From assembly GCF_007995155.1 (NCBI RefSeq), contig NZ_CP042593.1, positions 2,460,001 to 2,524,000 of the forward strand: a stretch of DNA of 64,000 nt, written 5' to 3'. The position numbers and the translations under genes were made by a program. The stretch's first letter is position 1; every line of letters begins with the position of its first letter. This DNA comes from Cytobacillus dafuensis. Its GTDB lineage: Bacteria; Bacillota; Bacilli; Bacillales; Cytobacillaceae. The notes below the pieces were generated by a model. That model worked only from the letters and a program-made list of their open reading frames with translations. It had not been told where the DNA came from and did no database searches. Below are positions 8,474-17,412 of the stretch, piece by piece.

Positions 8474-8608
8474 TTAATTTGTGCTGGTTGATAAGCTCTT
8501 GTTTTGAGGAAAAGCGATCAGCATTTTTGATCTCGGCTTTGTAAAGCTAACATTAATCCCTGCTTTTTTTAATCGATTTACTAATTCAACGAGCTGTTTT
8601 TTGGCCAC
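8474..8608 (-). CDS. Small basic conserved-looking protein, 44 residues
   Basis: A GTG-started frame with an AAAGGAG site 8 nt upstream. It begins MAKKQLVELVNRLKKAGIN and ends SLSTSTN. The first half is a lysine-rich amphipathic helix, followed by a short beta-like stretch (VSFTKPRSKMLIAFP). It ends exactly at a strong bidirectional terminator. I do not recognise the family. The ribosome binding site, clean codon use and terminator support a real gene. Confidence 0.65.
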   Translation of the reverse strand: MAKKQLVELVNRLKKAGINVSFTKPRSKMLIAFPQNKSLSTSTN

Positions 8609-8908
8609 AATAAAAACTCCTTTATCCTGCCTGAATGATTTAATTGTACAAGAAAATTATGAAAAAACTATGAACAACTATTTAATATATTGTTGAATTT
8701 TTTAAAAATTATTGTTTCAAGAATAAAAATGTTAATCAGTTAAATTCCATAAAGTACTTCTTTATTAATATTCTATCTTTATGAATGATCTCCTGTATTT
8801 ATTTGATTTTTTTATTAAATAATGATCAAGATTTCTTTAGGAAATAGCGATTTCGAACTGAAAGTGGTATAATTTTATAGATTATGTTTTATGGAGGAAT
8901 ATAAATAA
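8609..8908. other. AT-rich gene-free gap before ykpA
   Basis: About 300 bp of very AT-rich sequence between divergent genes. It must hold the promoters of the small gene (-) and ykpA (+). A TATAATTTTATAG stretch near 8869 could contain the ykpA -10. No repeat, riboswitch or further gene was seen. Confidence 0.5.
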
Positions 8909-10528
<1,620 letters not shown>

Positions 10529-10533
10529 GTTAC

Positions 10534-10564
10534 GCAGGAAGGGTTCTCCTTCCTGCTATTTTTT
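10534..10564 (+). terminator. Terminator after ykpA
   Basis: GCAGGAAGG (10534-10542) pairs perfectly with CCTTCCTGC (10548-10556), followed by TATTTTTTTCC. Classic rho-independent form. Confidence 0.9.
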
Positions 10565-10597
10565 TCCTTTTTTATGTATCATGTCATGTATCAGAAG

Positions 10598-10735
10598 CTA
10601 GTAATCCTGTTTCTTCTTTTTATGGCGGGCCGATGAGGAAGTCCTTCCCCCTGTTTCTGTATTCGTTGTACCCTGCCCTTTCACATCCGGAGAGCTTAAT
10701 CCAGCTTTAGATGGATCTTTTTTTCTTTTTGTCAT
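10598..10735 (-). CDS. Small hydrophilic basic protein, YuzL-like
   Basis: 45 residues starting MTKRKKDPSKAGLSSPDVKG, with GQGTTNTETGG in the middle and a lysine-rich end (RHKKKKQDY). A GGAGGTG site sits 8 nt before the ATG. The DPSKAGLSSPDVKGQGTT core resembles the small YuzL-type proteins of Bacillaceae, whose role is unknown to me. It is predicted to be disordered, with no membrane segment. It is divergent from ykuS. Confidence 0.65.
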   Translation of the reverse strand: MTKRKKDPSKAGLSSPDVKGQGTTNTETGGRTSSSARHKKKKQDY

Positions 10736-10848
10736 AAAAAATTCACCTCCATCTTTACTGTCCCTTTTCTCACAATAATTTATTCACGGAAAGCACAGAA
10801 TAAAAATATGGCTAAAAAGCCATTCTATCAATGGAGGAGGTGTAATGG

Positions 10849-11094
10849 ATGACGAAAAAAATTGCAGTTGAACAGTCGTTAACAAATGTTTCTGATGCAC
10901 TTCGCGAAAAAGGTTATGATGTTGTTGATTTAAAATCTGCAGCGGATGTAGAAAACTGCTCTGCATGCGTTGTAAGTGGTGTGGATTCGAATTTTATGGG
11001 AATGCAAGATGTTTCAACCAAAGCCCCCATTATTGAAGCCAGCGGATTAACAGCAGATGAAGTTTGTCAAGAAGTTGAGCAGCGGATGCAATAA
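10849..11094 (+). CDS. ykuS: UPF0180 family protein YkuS
   Basis: 81 residues matching the YkuS/UPF0180 family: MTKKIAVEQSLTNVSDALRE, GYDVVDLKSAADVENCSACVVSG, and the end TADEVCQEVEQRMQ. GGAGGTG precedes the ATG at good distance. Function is unknown. Cysteines in the ENCSACVVSG stretch are the most notable residues. It is monocistronic. The long repeat nest begins right after its stop. Confidence 0.88.
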   Translation: MTKKIAVEQSLTNVSDALREKGYDVVDLKSAADVENCSACVVSGVDSNFMGMQDVSTKAPIIEASGLTADEVCQEVEQRMQ

Positions 11095-11099
11095 ATAAA

Positions 11100-11276
11100 C
11101 GAGTATAAAGAAAACTCGCCGATTGGCGAGCCTTGGAAAGGCGAAGACAGAGGCGAAGTTGCACCTACACTTAATTCCTAAAATTGGCAACTACGTCGAA
11201 TCATCTTCTGCGCTGCCAATTTATACTTTCTTAACGTGTTAGAAAAACTTGGCGTTCGCCAAATCTTTTCCGGCGA
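11100..11276. repeat. Structured intergenic sequence with several hairpins, probably a repeat
   Basis: No reading frame here looks coding. CTCGCC-GATT-GGCGAG forms a tight hairpin near the start. AAATTGGCA (11181-11189) pairs with TGCCAATTT (11214-11222). GGCG-AACGCC-like segments recur near 11252-11270. GTATAAAGAAA at the left and TTTATACTTTC near 11220 form an imperfect outer pair. The GC-rich patches contrast with the AT-rich surroundings. I take it for a Bacillus-type dispersed repeat. No second copy lies in this window. Confidence 0.45.
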
Positions 11277-11385
11277 ATGCCTTAGATTTACTTATGCGAT
11301 ATTTTTAGCAGACATTTTATCGGAATTTCAAATTTTCTATATTAATCTAATTAAATTTAAATTTCTTATTAACCATAAAAGGGAC

Positions 11386-11493
11386 TGTCCCAAAAGCAAA
11401 GGTGTCAGGCATCACCGACAATATAGAGAATCATTAAACGAGTGGGATTCTAGATATTGTATATTAGATGGATGCCAGACACCTTATGGGACA
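11386..11493. repeat. Long palindromic repeat (MITE-like hairpin)
   Basis: TGTCCCA (11386-11392) and AAGGTGTCAGGCATC (11399-11413) pair with GATGCCAGACACCTT (11471-11485) and TGGGACA (11487-11493), one mismatch. CAATAT and ATATTG form an inner pair. The GGGACTGTCCC / GGTGTCAGGC pattern resembles palindromes scattered in Bacillaceae genomes, which I recall but cannot check here. It has no coding capacity. Confidence 0.7.
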
Positions 11494-11500
11494 ATGCCTT

Positions 11501-11776
11501 TGATCGCAGATTAACGGGCAGTAAGACCCCCATTACAAGGTTGCGAGAGAATCAAAGAAACTCTGTAATGGGGGATCAACTGCCCGTAAAGGCCCGACGA
11601 CGGACACGATGTCCTAGTCAGGCGAAAGCCACAGGACGTGGCGTTTTGAGCGTGATTGGTTCAACTAACCATCAGTGGGGGATGAAAGCCGACTAAGAAC
11701 GCCACGTCCTATGGCAACGTCGGCACTAGCACGTCCTGTGCGTCGGAAAACCCCCACTGATGGAAGTTTCACTTTA
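11501..11776 (+). repeat. Double-hairpin repeat, copy A
   Basis: Starts TGATCGCAGATTAACGGGC and ends GAAGTTTCACTTTAT. Hairpin 1: TTAACGGGCAGT with ACTGCCCGTAA outside, CCCCCATTACA with TGTAATGGGGG inside. The middle carries GACGGACACGATGTCCTAGTC and GCCACAGGACGTGGCGTT. Hairpin 2: CCATCAGTGGGG (11669-11680) with CCCCACTGATGG. Its loop is longer than in other copies and contains AACGCCACGTCCTATGGC, which can pair back to the middle segment. The element ends 6 bp from the stop codon of the minus-strand regulator gene. Confidence 0.85.
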
Positions 11777-11781
11777 TTTCG

Positions 11782-12708
11782 TTAGTATGTTTCAAAGATT
11801 ACCTTTCCTGTTTCTGATAAATCATAATCCCCCATCAAACTAAGCTCATTCCTTATTTCTTCAGAAGATAAAATTTCTTTAATTTTTCGAATGACATCTT
11901 CATTCGTTTCATTTTTTAACAGGATTAAATCATACCTTTCCTTAATTAATGGGATAAAATCTACACCAACTATTTTACTTGCCTTTTCAATTCCTACTCC
12001 GATGTCAGCTCGATCCCCACCTATAGCCGCAGCGACTGATAAGTGGCTTGTTTCCTCTATCTGATAACCATTTATCTCATTGTAACGCATACCTTGTATG
12101 CGTAGCTGTTCATCTAATAGCACTCGTGCACCTGATCCCTTCTCACGATTAATGATCGAGACATCCTCACGATTTAGGTCCTTCCATCCAGTAATATTTT
12201 TGGGATTTCCTTTTTGTACATATAGGCCTGCCCATCTTGATAGGAAGTTAATGACGATAAATGGGAAACCAGTTAAGATTTTTTTTACATAAGGGATATT
12301 ATAAGTGCCTGTATCCCCGTCAAATAAATGGAGGCTTACTAAGTCGCATTGATTATTGTACATAGATATAAGGCTGTTTAAGCTTCCGGTATATAATCGA
12401 AGAGGTCTAATGTTTTCTGACTCTTTTTCTAGCTGTTTCGCAAGCAAATCTAGAGCAATATCCTGTCCGCTTATAACAAATGTCCTTGGACTATCATTAA
12501 CAATGGCTTCACTATTCGCTACCTGCCTTCCTTTATTCTTTTTTCCTTCCTTATAGCTTTCAAGGTCACTTGCATCGACCCTCATTTGCCTGCCTACTCG
12601 ATATGAGGTTAATTCATTTTTTTTAATTAAATCATAAACAGTTAATTTGGATACCTTTAATAATGAAGCAACTTCTTCTATCGTATACGAAATATTATTG
12701 TCAGACAT
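11782..12708 (-). CDS. Molybdate-locus regulator: excisionase-type HTH fused to a substrate-binding domain
   Basis: 308 residues. Residues 1-55 are an excisionase/MerR-like helix-turn-helix (SYTIEEVASLLKVSKLTVYD, then a basic wing YRVGRQMRVDASDLESY). Residues 80-300 are a periplasmic-binding-protein-like domain (LRLYTGSLNSLISMYNNQCD, KGSGARVLLDEQL, AAAIGGDRADIGVGI), the type found in cytoplasmic molybdate sensors. It is divergent from modAB with 118 bp between starts, the same arrangement as yvgK-yvgLM of B. subtilis. It probably senses molybdate and controls modAB through the tandem repeats between them. Confidence 0.85.
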   Translation of the reverse strand: MSDNNISYTIEEVASLLKVSKLTVYDLIKKNELTSYRVGRQMRVDASDLESYKEGKKNKGRQVANSEAIVNDSPRTFVISGQDIALDLLAKQLEKESENIRPLRLYTGSLNSLISMYNNQCDLVSLHLFDGDTGTYNIPYVKKILTGFPFIVINFLSRWAGLYVQKGNPKNITGWKDLNREDVSIINREKGSGARVLLDEQLRIQGMRYNEINGYQIEETSHLSVAAAIGGDRADIGVGIEKASKIVGVDFIPLIKERYDLILLKNETNEDVIRKIKEILSSEEIRNELSLMGDYDLSETGKVIFETY

Positions 12709-12758
12709 GTGAACTTTCCTCTCTATTTTTATTTATGTGACAAATATTTCTATTATAT

Positions 12759-12800
12759 CTAGTTATATTTAGTTATAATTAGTTAGAATTAGTTATACAT
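12759..12800. promoter_or_regulatory. Four tandem 10-bp operator repeats between regulator and modA
   Basis: The decamer AGTTATAWTT occurs head-to-tail at 12761, 12771, 12781 and 12791 (AGTTATATTT, AGTTATAATT, AGTTAGAATT, AGTTATACAT). One repeat per helical turn places all copies on the same DNA face. A perfect TATAAT (12774-12779) lies inside the array, so an occupied array would block RNA polymerase. Head-to-tail sites suit an excisionase-type HTH that binds cooperatively. This is inferred, not shown. Confidence 0.7.
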
Positions 12801-12826
12801 AATCATAACTTGAAAGGGAGAAAAAT

Positions 12827-13657
12827 ATGAAAACTAGATTTTCCATTATTTTTACGCTTATTTGTATGATTATACTTGGAGGCTGTTCAACAGACAAACC
12901 AGCCAGTCAGCCTGATAGTAATACGGATAAGCAGCAAGAATCATCGACAGAGTCATCAGAAACTATTGAGTTGACGATCTCTGCCGCTGCTAGTTTAGAA
13001 GATACGTTTAATGAAATAAAACCAATTTTTGAAAAAGAACATAAAAATATTAAGCTTTTATTCAACTTTGGAGGCTCTGGTGCTTTACAGAAGCAAATCA
13101 TCCAAGGAGCGCCAGTTGATATGTTTTTCTCGGCTGCTGAAGACAAATATGATGAACTTGTCACACAAGGGATTATCGCTGAAAATCAAGGGATGGATAT
13201 GTTAAAAAATACACTTGTTTTAATCATACCAAAAGATGCGAAGAATTCGATAGAAGGATTTCAAAATCTTGCAGATCTCGGGGACGGAAAACTTGCCCTT
13301 GGAACACCTGAAGCTGTACCTGCTGGAAATTACGGCAAACAGACACTTGAACATTTAGGACTTTGGGATAAAGTTCAAGACAATATTGTTTTTGCAAAAG
13401 ATGTAAGACAAGTGTTAACATATGTAGAAACAGGAAATGTCGCTGCTGGCCTCGTTTATAAAACGGATGCACTTACATCAGATAAAGTTACTGTAGTTTC
13501 AGAAGCTGATCCAGAAAGTCATGATCCTATCGTATACCCTGTTGGAATAATTAAAGCAACGAAACATATGGATGAAGCAGAACTTTTTTATCAATTTTTA
13601 CAAGAAGATGATTCAAAAGATATTTTTGAAAAATATGGTTTTACTGTATTGGAATGA
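12827..13657 (+). CDS. modA: ModA, molybdate-binding lipoprotein
   Basis: 276 residues. A lipoprotein signal ends in LGGC (Cys about 20), then a Ser/Gln/Glu-rich linker. The binding domain shows LTISAAASLEDTFNEI, FNFGGSGALQKQI and GAPVDMFFSAAEDKYDEL, the oxyanion pocket signature of ModA. It captures molybdate outside the membrane for ModB. GAAAGGGAG precedes the ATG. modB follows after 5 bp. Supply of Mo matches the Mo-dependent NapA in the same window. Confidence 0.93.
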   Translation: MKTRFSIIFTLICMIILGGCSTDKPASQPDSNTDKQQESSTESSETIELTISAAASLEDTFNEIKPIFEKEHKNIKLLFNFGGSGALQKQIIQGAPVDMFFSAAEDKYDELVTQGIIAENQGMDMLKNTLVLIIPKDAKNSIEGFQNLADLGDGKLALGTPEAVPAGNYGKQTLEHLGLWDKVQDNIVFAKDVRQVLTYVETGNVAAGLVYKTDALTSDKVTVVSEADPESHDPIVYPVGIIKATKHMDEAELFYQFLQEDDSKDIFEKYGFTVLE

Positions 13658-13662
13658 TGTAA

Positions 13663-14322
13663 ATGACTGACCAATTTCTAGCACCTGTTCTACTTTCTTT
13701 AAAAGTATCTGTAATATCATTAGTTATTGTTTTCGTCATCGGAACACTTTTAGCAAAATTTATGGCGAATCGCAATTTTCGGGGCAAGGTCGTAGCAGAA
13801 ACAATTCTGTTACTTCCTCTTGTCCTCCCTCCAACTGTAATCGGGTTTCTTTTGATCGTGATATTTGGTAATATGAGTCCTGTGGGAAGATGGATTCAAT
13901 CTATTTTTAACCATCCAGTCATGTTTACATGGTGGGCAGCAGTCATTGCATCTACTATTGTTTCTCTTCCACTTATGTATCAATCAGCAAAAACAGGATT
14001 TTCCGAAGTTGATCGTGCAATTGTAGAGGCTGCTAGAGTAGATGGAGCTAGTGAGTGGCATGTGTTTTGTTTTGTCACAATGCCAATTGCATATAAATCG
14101 CTTATTTCAGGTGCGATCCTAAGCTTTGCCAGAGCATTGGGGGAATTTGGGGCTACATTAATGTTTGCTGGAAATATCCCTGGGAAAACGCAAACGATGT
14201 CAACAGCTATTTATATGTCTATTGAATCTGGTAATATGAACCTAGCTTGGACTCTTGTATTAACAATGATTCTCATATCATTTTCAATGCTATTATCGAT
14301 ATCGTTGTACATAAAAAAATAA
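13663..14322 (+). CDS. modB: ModB, molybdate ABC transporter permease
   Basis: 219 residues, five to six membrane helices. The conserved EAA loop (EAARVDGASEWHVFCFVTMP) contacts the ATPase, and ALGEFGATLMFAGNIPGKTQTM is the typical ModB motif. It starts 5 bp after modA. No ModC ATPase gene follows: the unit ends in a terminator. B. subtilis yvgLM shows the same lack, so an ATPase encoded elsewhere is probably used. Confidence 0.93.
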   Translation: MTDQFLAPVLLSLKVSVISLVIVFVIGTLLAKFMANRNFRGKVVAETILLLPLVLPPTVIGFLLIVIFGNMSPVGRWIQSIFNHPVMFTWWAAVIASTIVSLPLMYQSAKTGFSEVDRAIVEAARVDGASEWHVFCFVTMPIAYKSLISGAILSFARALGEFGATLMFAGNIPGKTQTMSTAIYMSIESGNMNLAWTLVLTMILISFSMLLSISLYIKK

Positions 14323-14361
14323 AACGATAAGCAGACATAATGTCGCTTATCGTTTTATTTT
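14319..14361. terminator. Bidirectional terminator between modB and dac
   Basis: AAAACGATAAGC pairs with GCTTATCGTTTT around a GACAT/ATGTC inner stem, flanked by A- and T-runs. It serves convergent modB and the carboxypeptidase gene and overlaps the end of the latter's coding region. Confidence 0.88.
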
Positions 14362-15492
14362 TTTACTTGCTATAACGAGCCCTCCCAGAATAATTAGAAT
14401 AAATGCAAATTTTCCGTAAATGCCCATCGTCTTATTTTCATCATTTTTTATTAATTGATGATTAGAGACAGTCTGCATTTTGTTATTTTCTACTAGTTGA
14501 ATAGATTGAACCATTTCACCTTCAGCATTAGTAAAATTCAACTTTCCATCTGCAGTTATTTTTTTCTCATATGAACTTTTTGGCACCGTTACCATTACGT
14601 CTTTCAAACCTGTTGTAAATGTTTTACCTTTAGTAATAAATTCATCAGATTTACTTATGAGAGAATGCTTAAACTGATTAAAACCATAGTCAAATAGATT
14701 CTTAGTGTCATCATAAATATCTTTATCATTTTCCCCTTTTAAAACAATTGCAGTCAGCTCTAGATCATCTTTCTTAGCTGTTGTTGCAAGGGTAAATTTG
14801 GATTCTGGAACATAGCCGGTTTTTCCTCCGATTACTGCCTCGTAAGGAATCTCGCCTTTCAGCATGAGATGATGAGTTAATAGTGTTGTATCCCATGATT
14901 GTCCGGTCCATTTCAATTCTTTCGTTCCATAAATGTTTCTAAACGTTTCATTCTTGAGTGCGTAATTCGTTATTAATGCTAGATCTTCAGCTGTCGTATA
15001 ATGATCTTCATCAAATAATCCGTGGGGATTTGTAAAATGTGTATTTTCTACGTTTACTTTCTCTTGTAAATACTGATTTATTTGTTCTTCATAACGATCT
15101 AAACTACCATCTAGGTGTTCTGCAATAGCCATCGCTGCGTCATTTCCTGAATTAATGAGCATTCCTTGAATTAACTTCTTTAAAGGAACCTGTTCTCCCT
15201 CTTCTAAAAACACACTTGTACCGTCTGTACTAACTGCTTCCTTACTAACAGTTACAACATCATCTAAATTACCAGTTTCAATGGCATAAATAGCTGTAGC
15301 AATTTTTGTTAAGCTTGCAGGAAACATTTTATTTCTCGCATTTTTTTCGTATAGAATGGCTCCAGTTTTAGAGTCCATAAGAATAGCAGCTTCACTCTTA
15401 ATCTCTGGAATTGAAACTTCTTCGGCATGGACTTCATTTATTGTAAGTGTAAAAAGATTTAAAATTAGTATACATAAAATTATTTTTTTCAT
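14347..15492 (-). CDS. D-alanyl-D-alanine carboxypeptidase, DacF/DacA type
   Basis: 381 residues from the ATG at 15492. The longer TTG-started frame from 15543 is rejected because it would put a -10-like TACAAT inside the coding part and hide the signal peptide. Signal peptide about residues 1-23 (ends VHA). Active-site motifs: S60-L-T-K63, S115-G-N and K224-T-G. A C-terminal domain and a final membrane helix (AFILIILGGLVIASKK) follow. It trims D-Ala from peptidoglycan stem peptides at the outer face of the membrane. The C-terminal true membrane helix, rather than an amphipathic anchor, is mildly unusual. Confidence 0.9.
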   Translation of the reverse strand: MKKIILCILILNLFTLTINEVHAEEVSIPEIKSEAAILMDSKTGAILYEKNARNKMFPASLTKIATAIYAIETGNLDDVVTVSKEAVSTDGTSVFLEEGEQVPLKKLIQGMLINSGNDAAMAIAEHLDGSLDRYEEQINQYLQEKVNVENTHFTNPHGLFDEDHYTTAEDLALITNYALKNETFRNIYGTKELKWTGQSWDTTLLTHHLMLKGEIPYEAVIGGKTGYVPESKFTLATTAKKDDLELTAIVLKGENDKDIYDDTKNLFDYGFNQFKHSLISKSDEFITKGKTFTTGLKDVMVTVPKSSYEKKITADGKLNFTNAEGEMVQSIQLVENNKMQTVSNHQLIKNDENKTMGIYGKFAFILIILGGLVIASKKIKR

Positions 15493-15615
15493 AAAAAATC
15501 CATCCAATTTCCTATAGATTTTGTCCAATAATGATTGTACCAAAAAAAATGCAAAAAAAAATAATTGACTTAAAATTGTTACAAAAATGAAAAATTTTCA
15601 GGATAGTAAAAGTAA

Positions 15616-15666
15616 AAAAAGTATCTCATATAGCCTGATCATCAGCTTTTGAGATACTTTTTTCAT
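15616..15666. terminator. Terminator downstream of the Cys/Gly-tail protein gene
   Basis: AAAGTATCTCA pairs with TGAGATACTTT, with A-run and T-run on the two sides. It lies about 55 bp after the minus-strand gene at 15720-16649. Confidence 0.75.
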
Positions 15667-15719
15667 TGAATAATATCAGTATTTTTTTCGATTGTGAACA
15701 AATTCTGCTTATTTCATTG

Positions 15720-16649
15720 TTAACTGCTGCATCCCCCTCCACAGCTAGAGCAGCTGGAACCACCGTCTGAATTGCTGTCAGAGCCAATGCAACCAAACCC
15801 AGAACATGAAGAGCTTCCACCAGCAGATTTTGTAAGCTGCTGTGGAATTAGCTCACTCATATGTTGTTCAAATTGGTTTGTTTCGTACATAGAGAAAAAT
15901 ACTGCTGCAGGAAGTAAAAGATGTAAGTCACTCTCTGAAGTTAATCTAGTAAATGGAAATTGTCTTTTATTATAAATCATATTTTCAGATTGATTAATTT
16001 CTGTTTTCATTTTTTGTATTAGGTATTTTTTCACATCTATCCAGTCATCTGAATCTCGAAAATACATTTTAAGCAGTTCATCTTCTGTCTGGTTTTTAAA
16101 ATTTTGAAGAATATCTTGTTTGATAGGATATTTCAAGAATCCTCCCCAGAGTATTTGACTATTTTTCTTGGGCTGAAATAAGCTTAGATAAACCCAGTCA
16201 AAATATGCTCTTTCTCCAGGAATAGGTGTTACATTCAAGTTAGGTGTATGATGCAAAAAATCTTTATAAAAATTCTGTGAGAATTTTTCATAATCCTTTG
16301 TAAACATTAGCATTTCATGCCAAACCTCATCGACAGCCTCACTAAACATAGGAACCGATTTTATTAAACTATTTAATACAAAATATTTTTTTAACTCTAA
16401 GTATCTCCATTCAAAATCATGATCTTTCCAATTTGGATGGTTTTGAAGCATTCGTTCCTTTACATTTTTCTTGTAAGATCGATGTAAAGAAGAATGCAAA
16501 TGCTTAACGATTGGTTTCCCCTCTTCTATTAATATACCAAGATATGATGGGACAGCCTCTGCTCTTAAATTCAGATTTTTTTTCTTTCTCTTTTTTATTA
16601 GTAAAAAAATAAAAAATATTATGATCAAAAATATGATTAAACCTACCAT
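15720..16649 (-). CDS. Membrane-anchored protein with GRDP-like motif and Cys/Gly/Ser-rich tail
   Basis: 309 residues. One N-terminal membrane helix (2-18) is followed by a lysine stretch, so the bulk is probably cytoplasmic. Residues 106-134 (VDEVWHEMLMFTKDYEKF to LHH) resemble the VDxxWHxxxxxxxxY...HH pattern of glycine-rich-domain (GRDP-like, DUF1399) proteins. The last 33 residues are almost only Ser, Gly and Cys with five cysteines (SCSGFGCIGS to CSSCGGGCSS). The tail could bind metal or be modified. I cannot assign a function. It is monocistronic. Confidence 0.7.
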   Translation of the reverse strand: MVGLIIFLIIIFFIFLLIKKRKKKNLNLRAEAVPSYLGILIEEGKPIVKHLHSSLHRSYKKNVKERMLQNHPNWKDHDFEWRYLELKKYFVLNSLIKSVPMFSEAVDEVWHEMLMFTKDYEKFSQNFYKDFLHHTPNLNVTPIPGERAYFDWVYLSLFQPKKNSQILWGGFLKYPIKQDILQNFKNQTEDELLKMYFRDSDDWIDVKKYLIQKMKTEINQSENMIYNKRQFPFTRLTSESDLHLLLPAAVFFSMYETNQFEQHMSELIPQQLTKSAGGSSSCSGFGCIGSDSNSDGGSSCSSCGGGCSS

Positions 16650-16855
16650 TTTCCAGCCCCCTCCCTATTCATTATCCTAATTATATAAATGATGTATAAT
16701 TTTTACAGTAATTCAAAATGAATTGAGTCTAAACTCCTAACAATTATTATTGAATGAACATTTCTAGAAAAAAGTAAATATTTTAGACAAGTTCCCGCCC
16801 CCTATCGGCATATCTATAATAATGGACAAACATATCAAGGGAAGGAGAGAAATAA

Positions 16856-17308
16856 ATGCCATTTCTTGTAGTGAAAAAAAGAGCCATCATCATGTTCTTA
16901 GTTCTCTTTTTAGCTATTGCATCAGCATCTATTTGGTTATTAGCAAAAAATAATTCAGTAACAGTTTTTAGCCAAGAGTCTAACGATGAAGTTCGAGAGA
17001 TTCATATGGTTACAGGAGAATTTAAAGCAAAACTGCCGAATGGAAGAGAAATTGAATCTTACCGCTGGGACCCTGGAACCATTTTTGTTGAAAAAAGTGA
17101 AAAAGTAAATCTTGTGATTTCGGGAGTTAATGGAGCTGAACACCCATTCTCAATTGAAGGTACAGAGATTAAAGGGGTTGTAAAAAAAGGGGAAGATACG
17201 ATTGTTCCGCTTCAATTCAAAAAAGAAGGGGTCTATAGATTAATTTGTCACACACACTACGGTAAAGAACAAAACGGACCAATGATTGCTTATATCGTTG
17301 TAGACTAG
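16856..17308 (+). CDS. Membrane-anchored cupredoxin-like copper protein
   Basis: 150 residues. Membrane helix 11-30, then a single cupredoxin domain. Probable type-1 copper ligands are His96 (EHPF), Cys131, His132 or His134 (CHTHYG) and Met143. It would be an electron carrier or copper-binding protein on the outer face of the membrane. GGAAGGAG precedes the ATG. It is a single gene with its own terminator. A partner is not evident nearby, although Nap and Sco are in the window. The C-H-x-H-x8-M spacing differs from plastocyanin. Confidence 0.8.
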   Translation: MPFLVVKKRAIIMFLVLFLAIASASIWLLAKNNSVTVFSQESNDEVREIHMVTGEFKAKLPNGREIESYRWDPGTIFVEKSEKVNLVISGVNGAEHPFSIEGTEIKGVVKKGEDTIVPLQFKKEGVYRLICHTHYGKEQNGPMIAYIVVD

Positions 17309-17361
17309 TGTAGTTTTAAATTTAGATCATTCATCGGGATATTACTAAAAAGCATAAAATA

Positions 17362-17404
17362 AAAACCAGCACTGCTATCTTATGATTTTGTGCTGGTTTA
17401 ATAA
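17362..17404. terminator. Terminator between the cupredoxin gene and nadE
   Basis: AAACCAGCAC (17363-17372) pairs with GTGCTGGTTT (17390-17399), with A-rich and T-rich flanks. Bidirectional between convergent genes. Confidence 0.82.
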
Positions 17405-17412
17405 TTAATCGT

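Noticed and set aside
11236..11696. Two overlapping open frames of 79-92 codons in the repeat nest
   Set aside because: They run through hairpin arms, have no ribosome binding site and share no codon bias with the neighbours. The sequence is explained by repeats.
12759..12800. Tandem 10-bp units considered as a CRISPR or origin iteron array
   Set aside because: No spacers, no cas genes, no replication gene. Position between a regulator and modA fits an operator.
15493..15543. N-terminal extension of the carboxypeptidase from a TTG
   Set aside because: It would place extra residues ahead of the signal peptide and overlaps a -10-like TACAAT.
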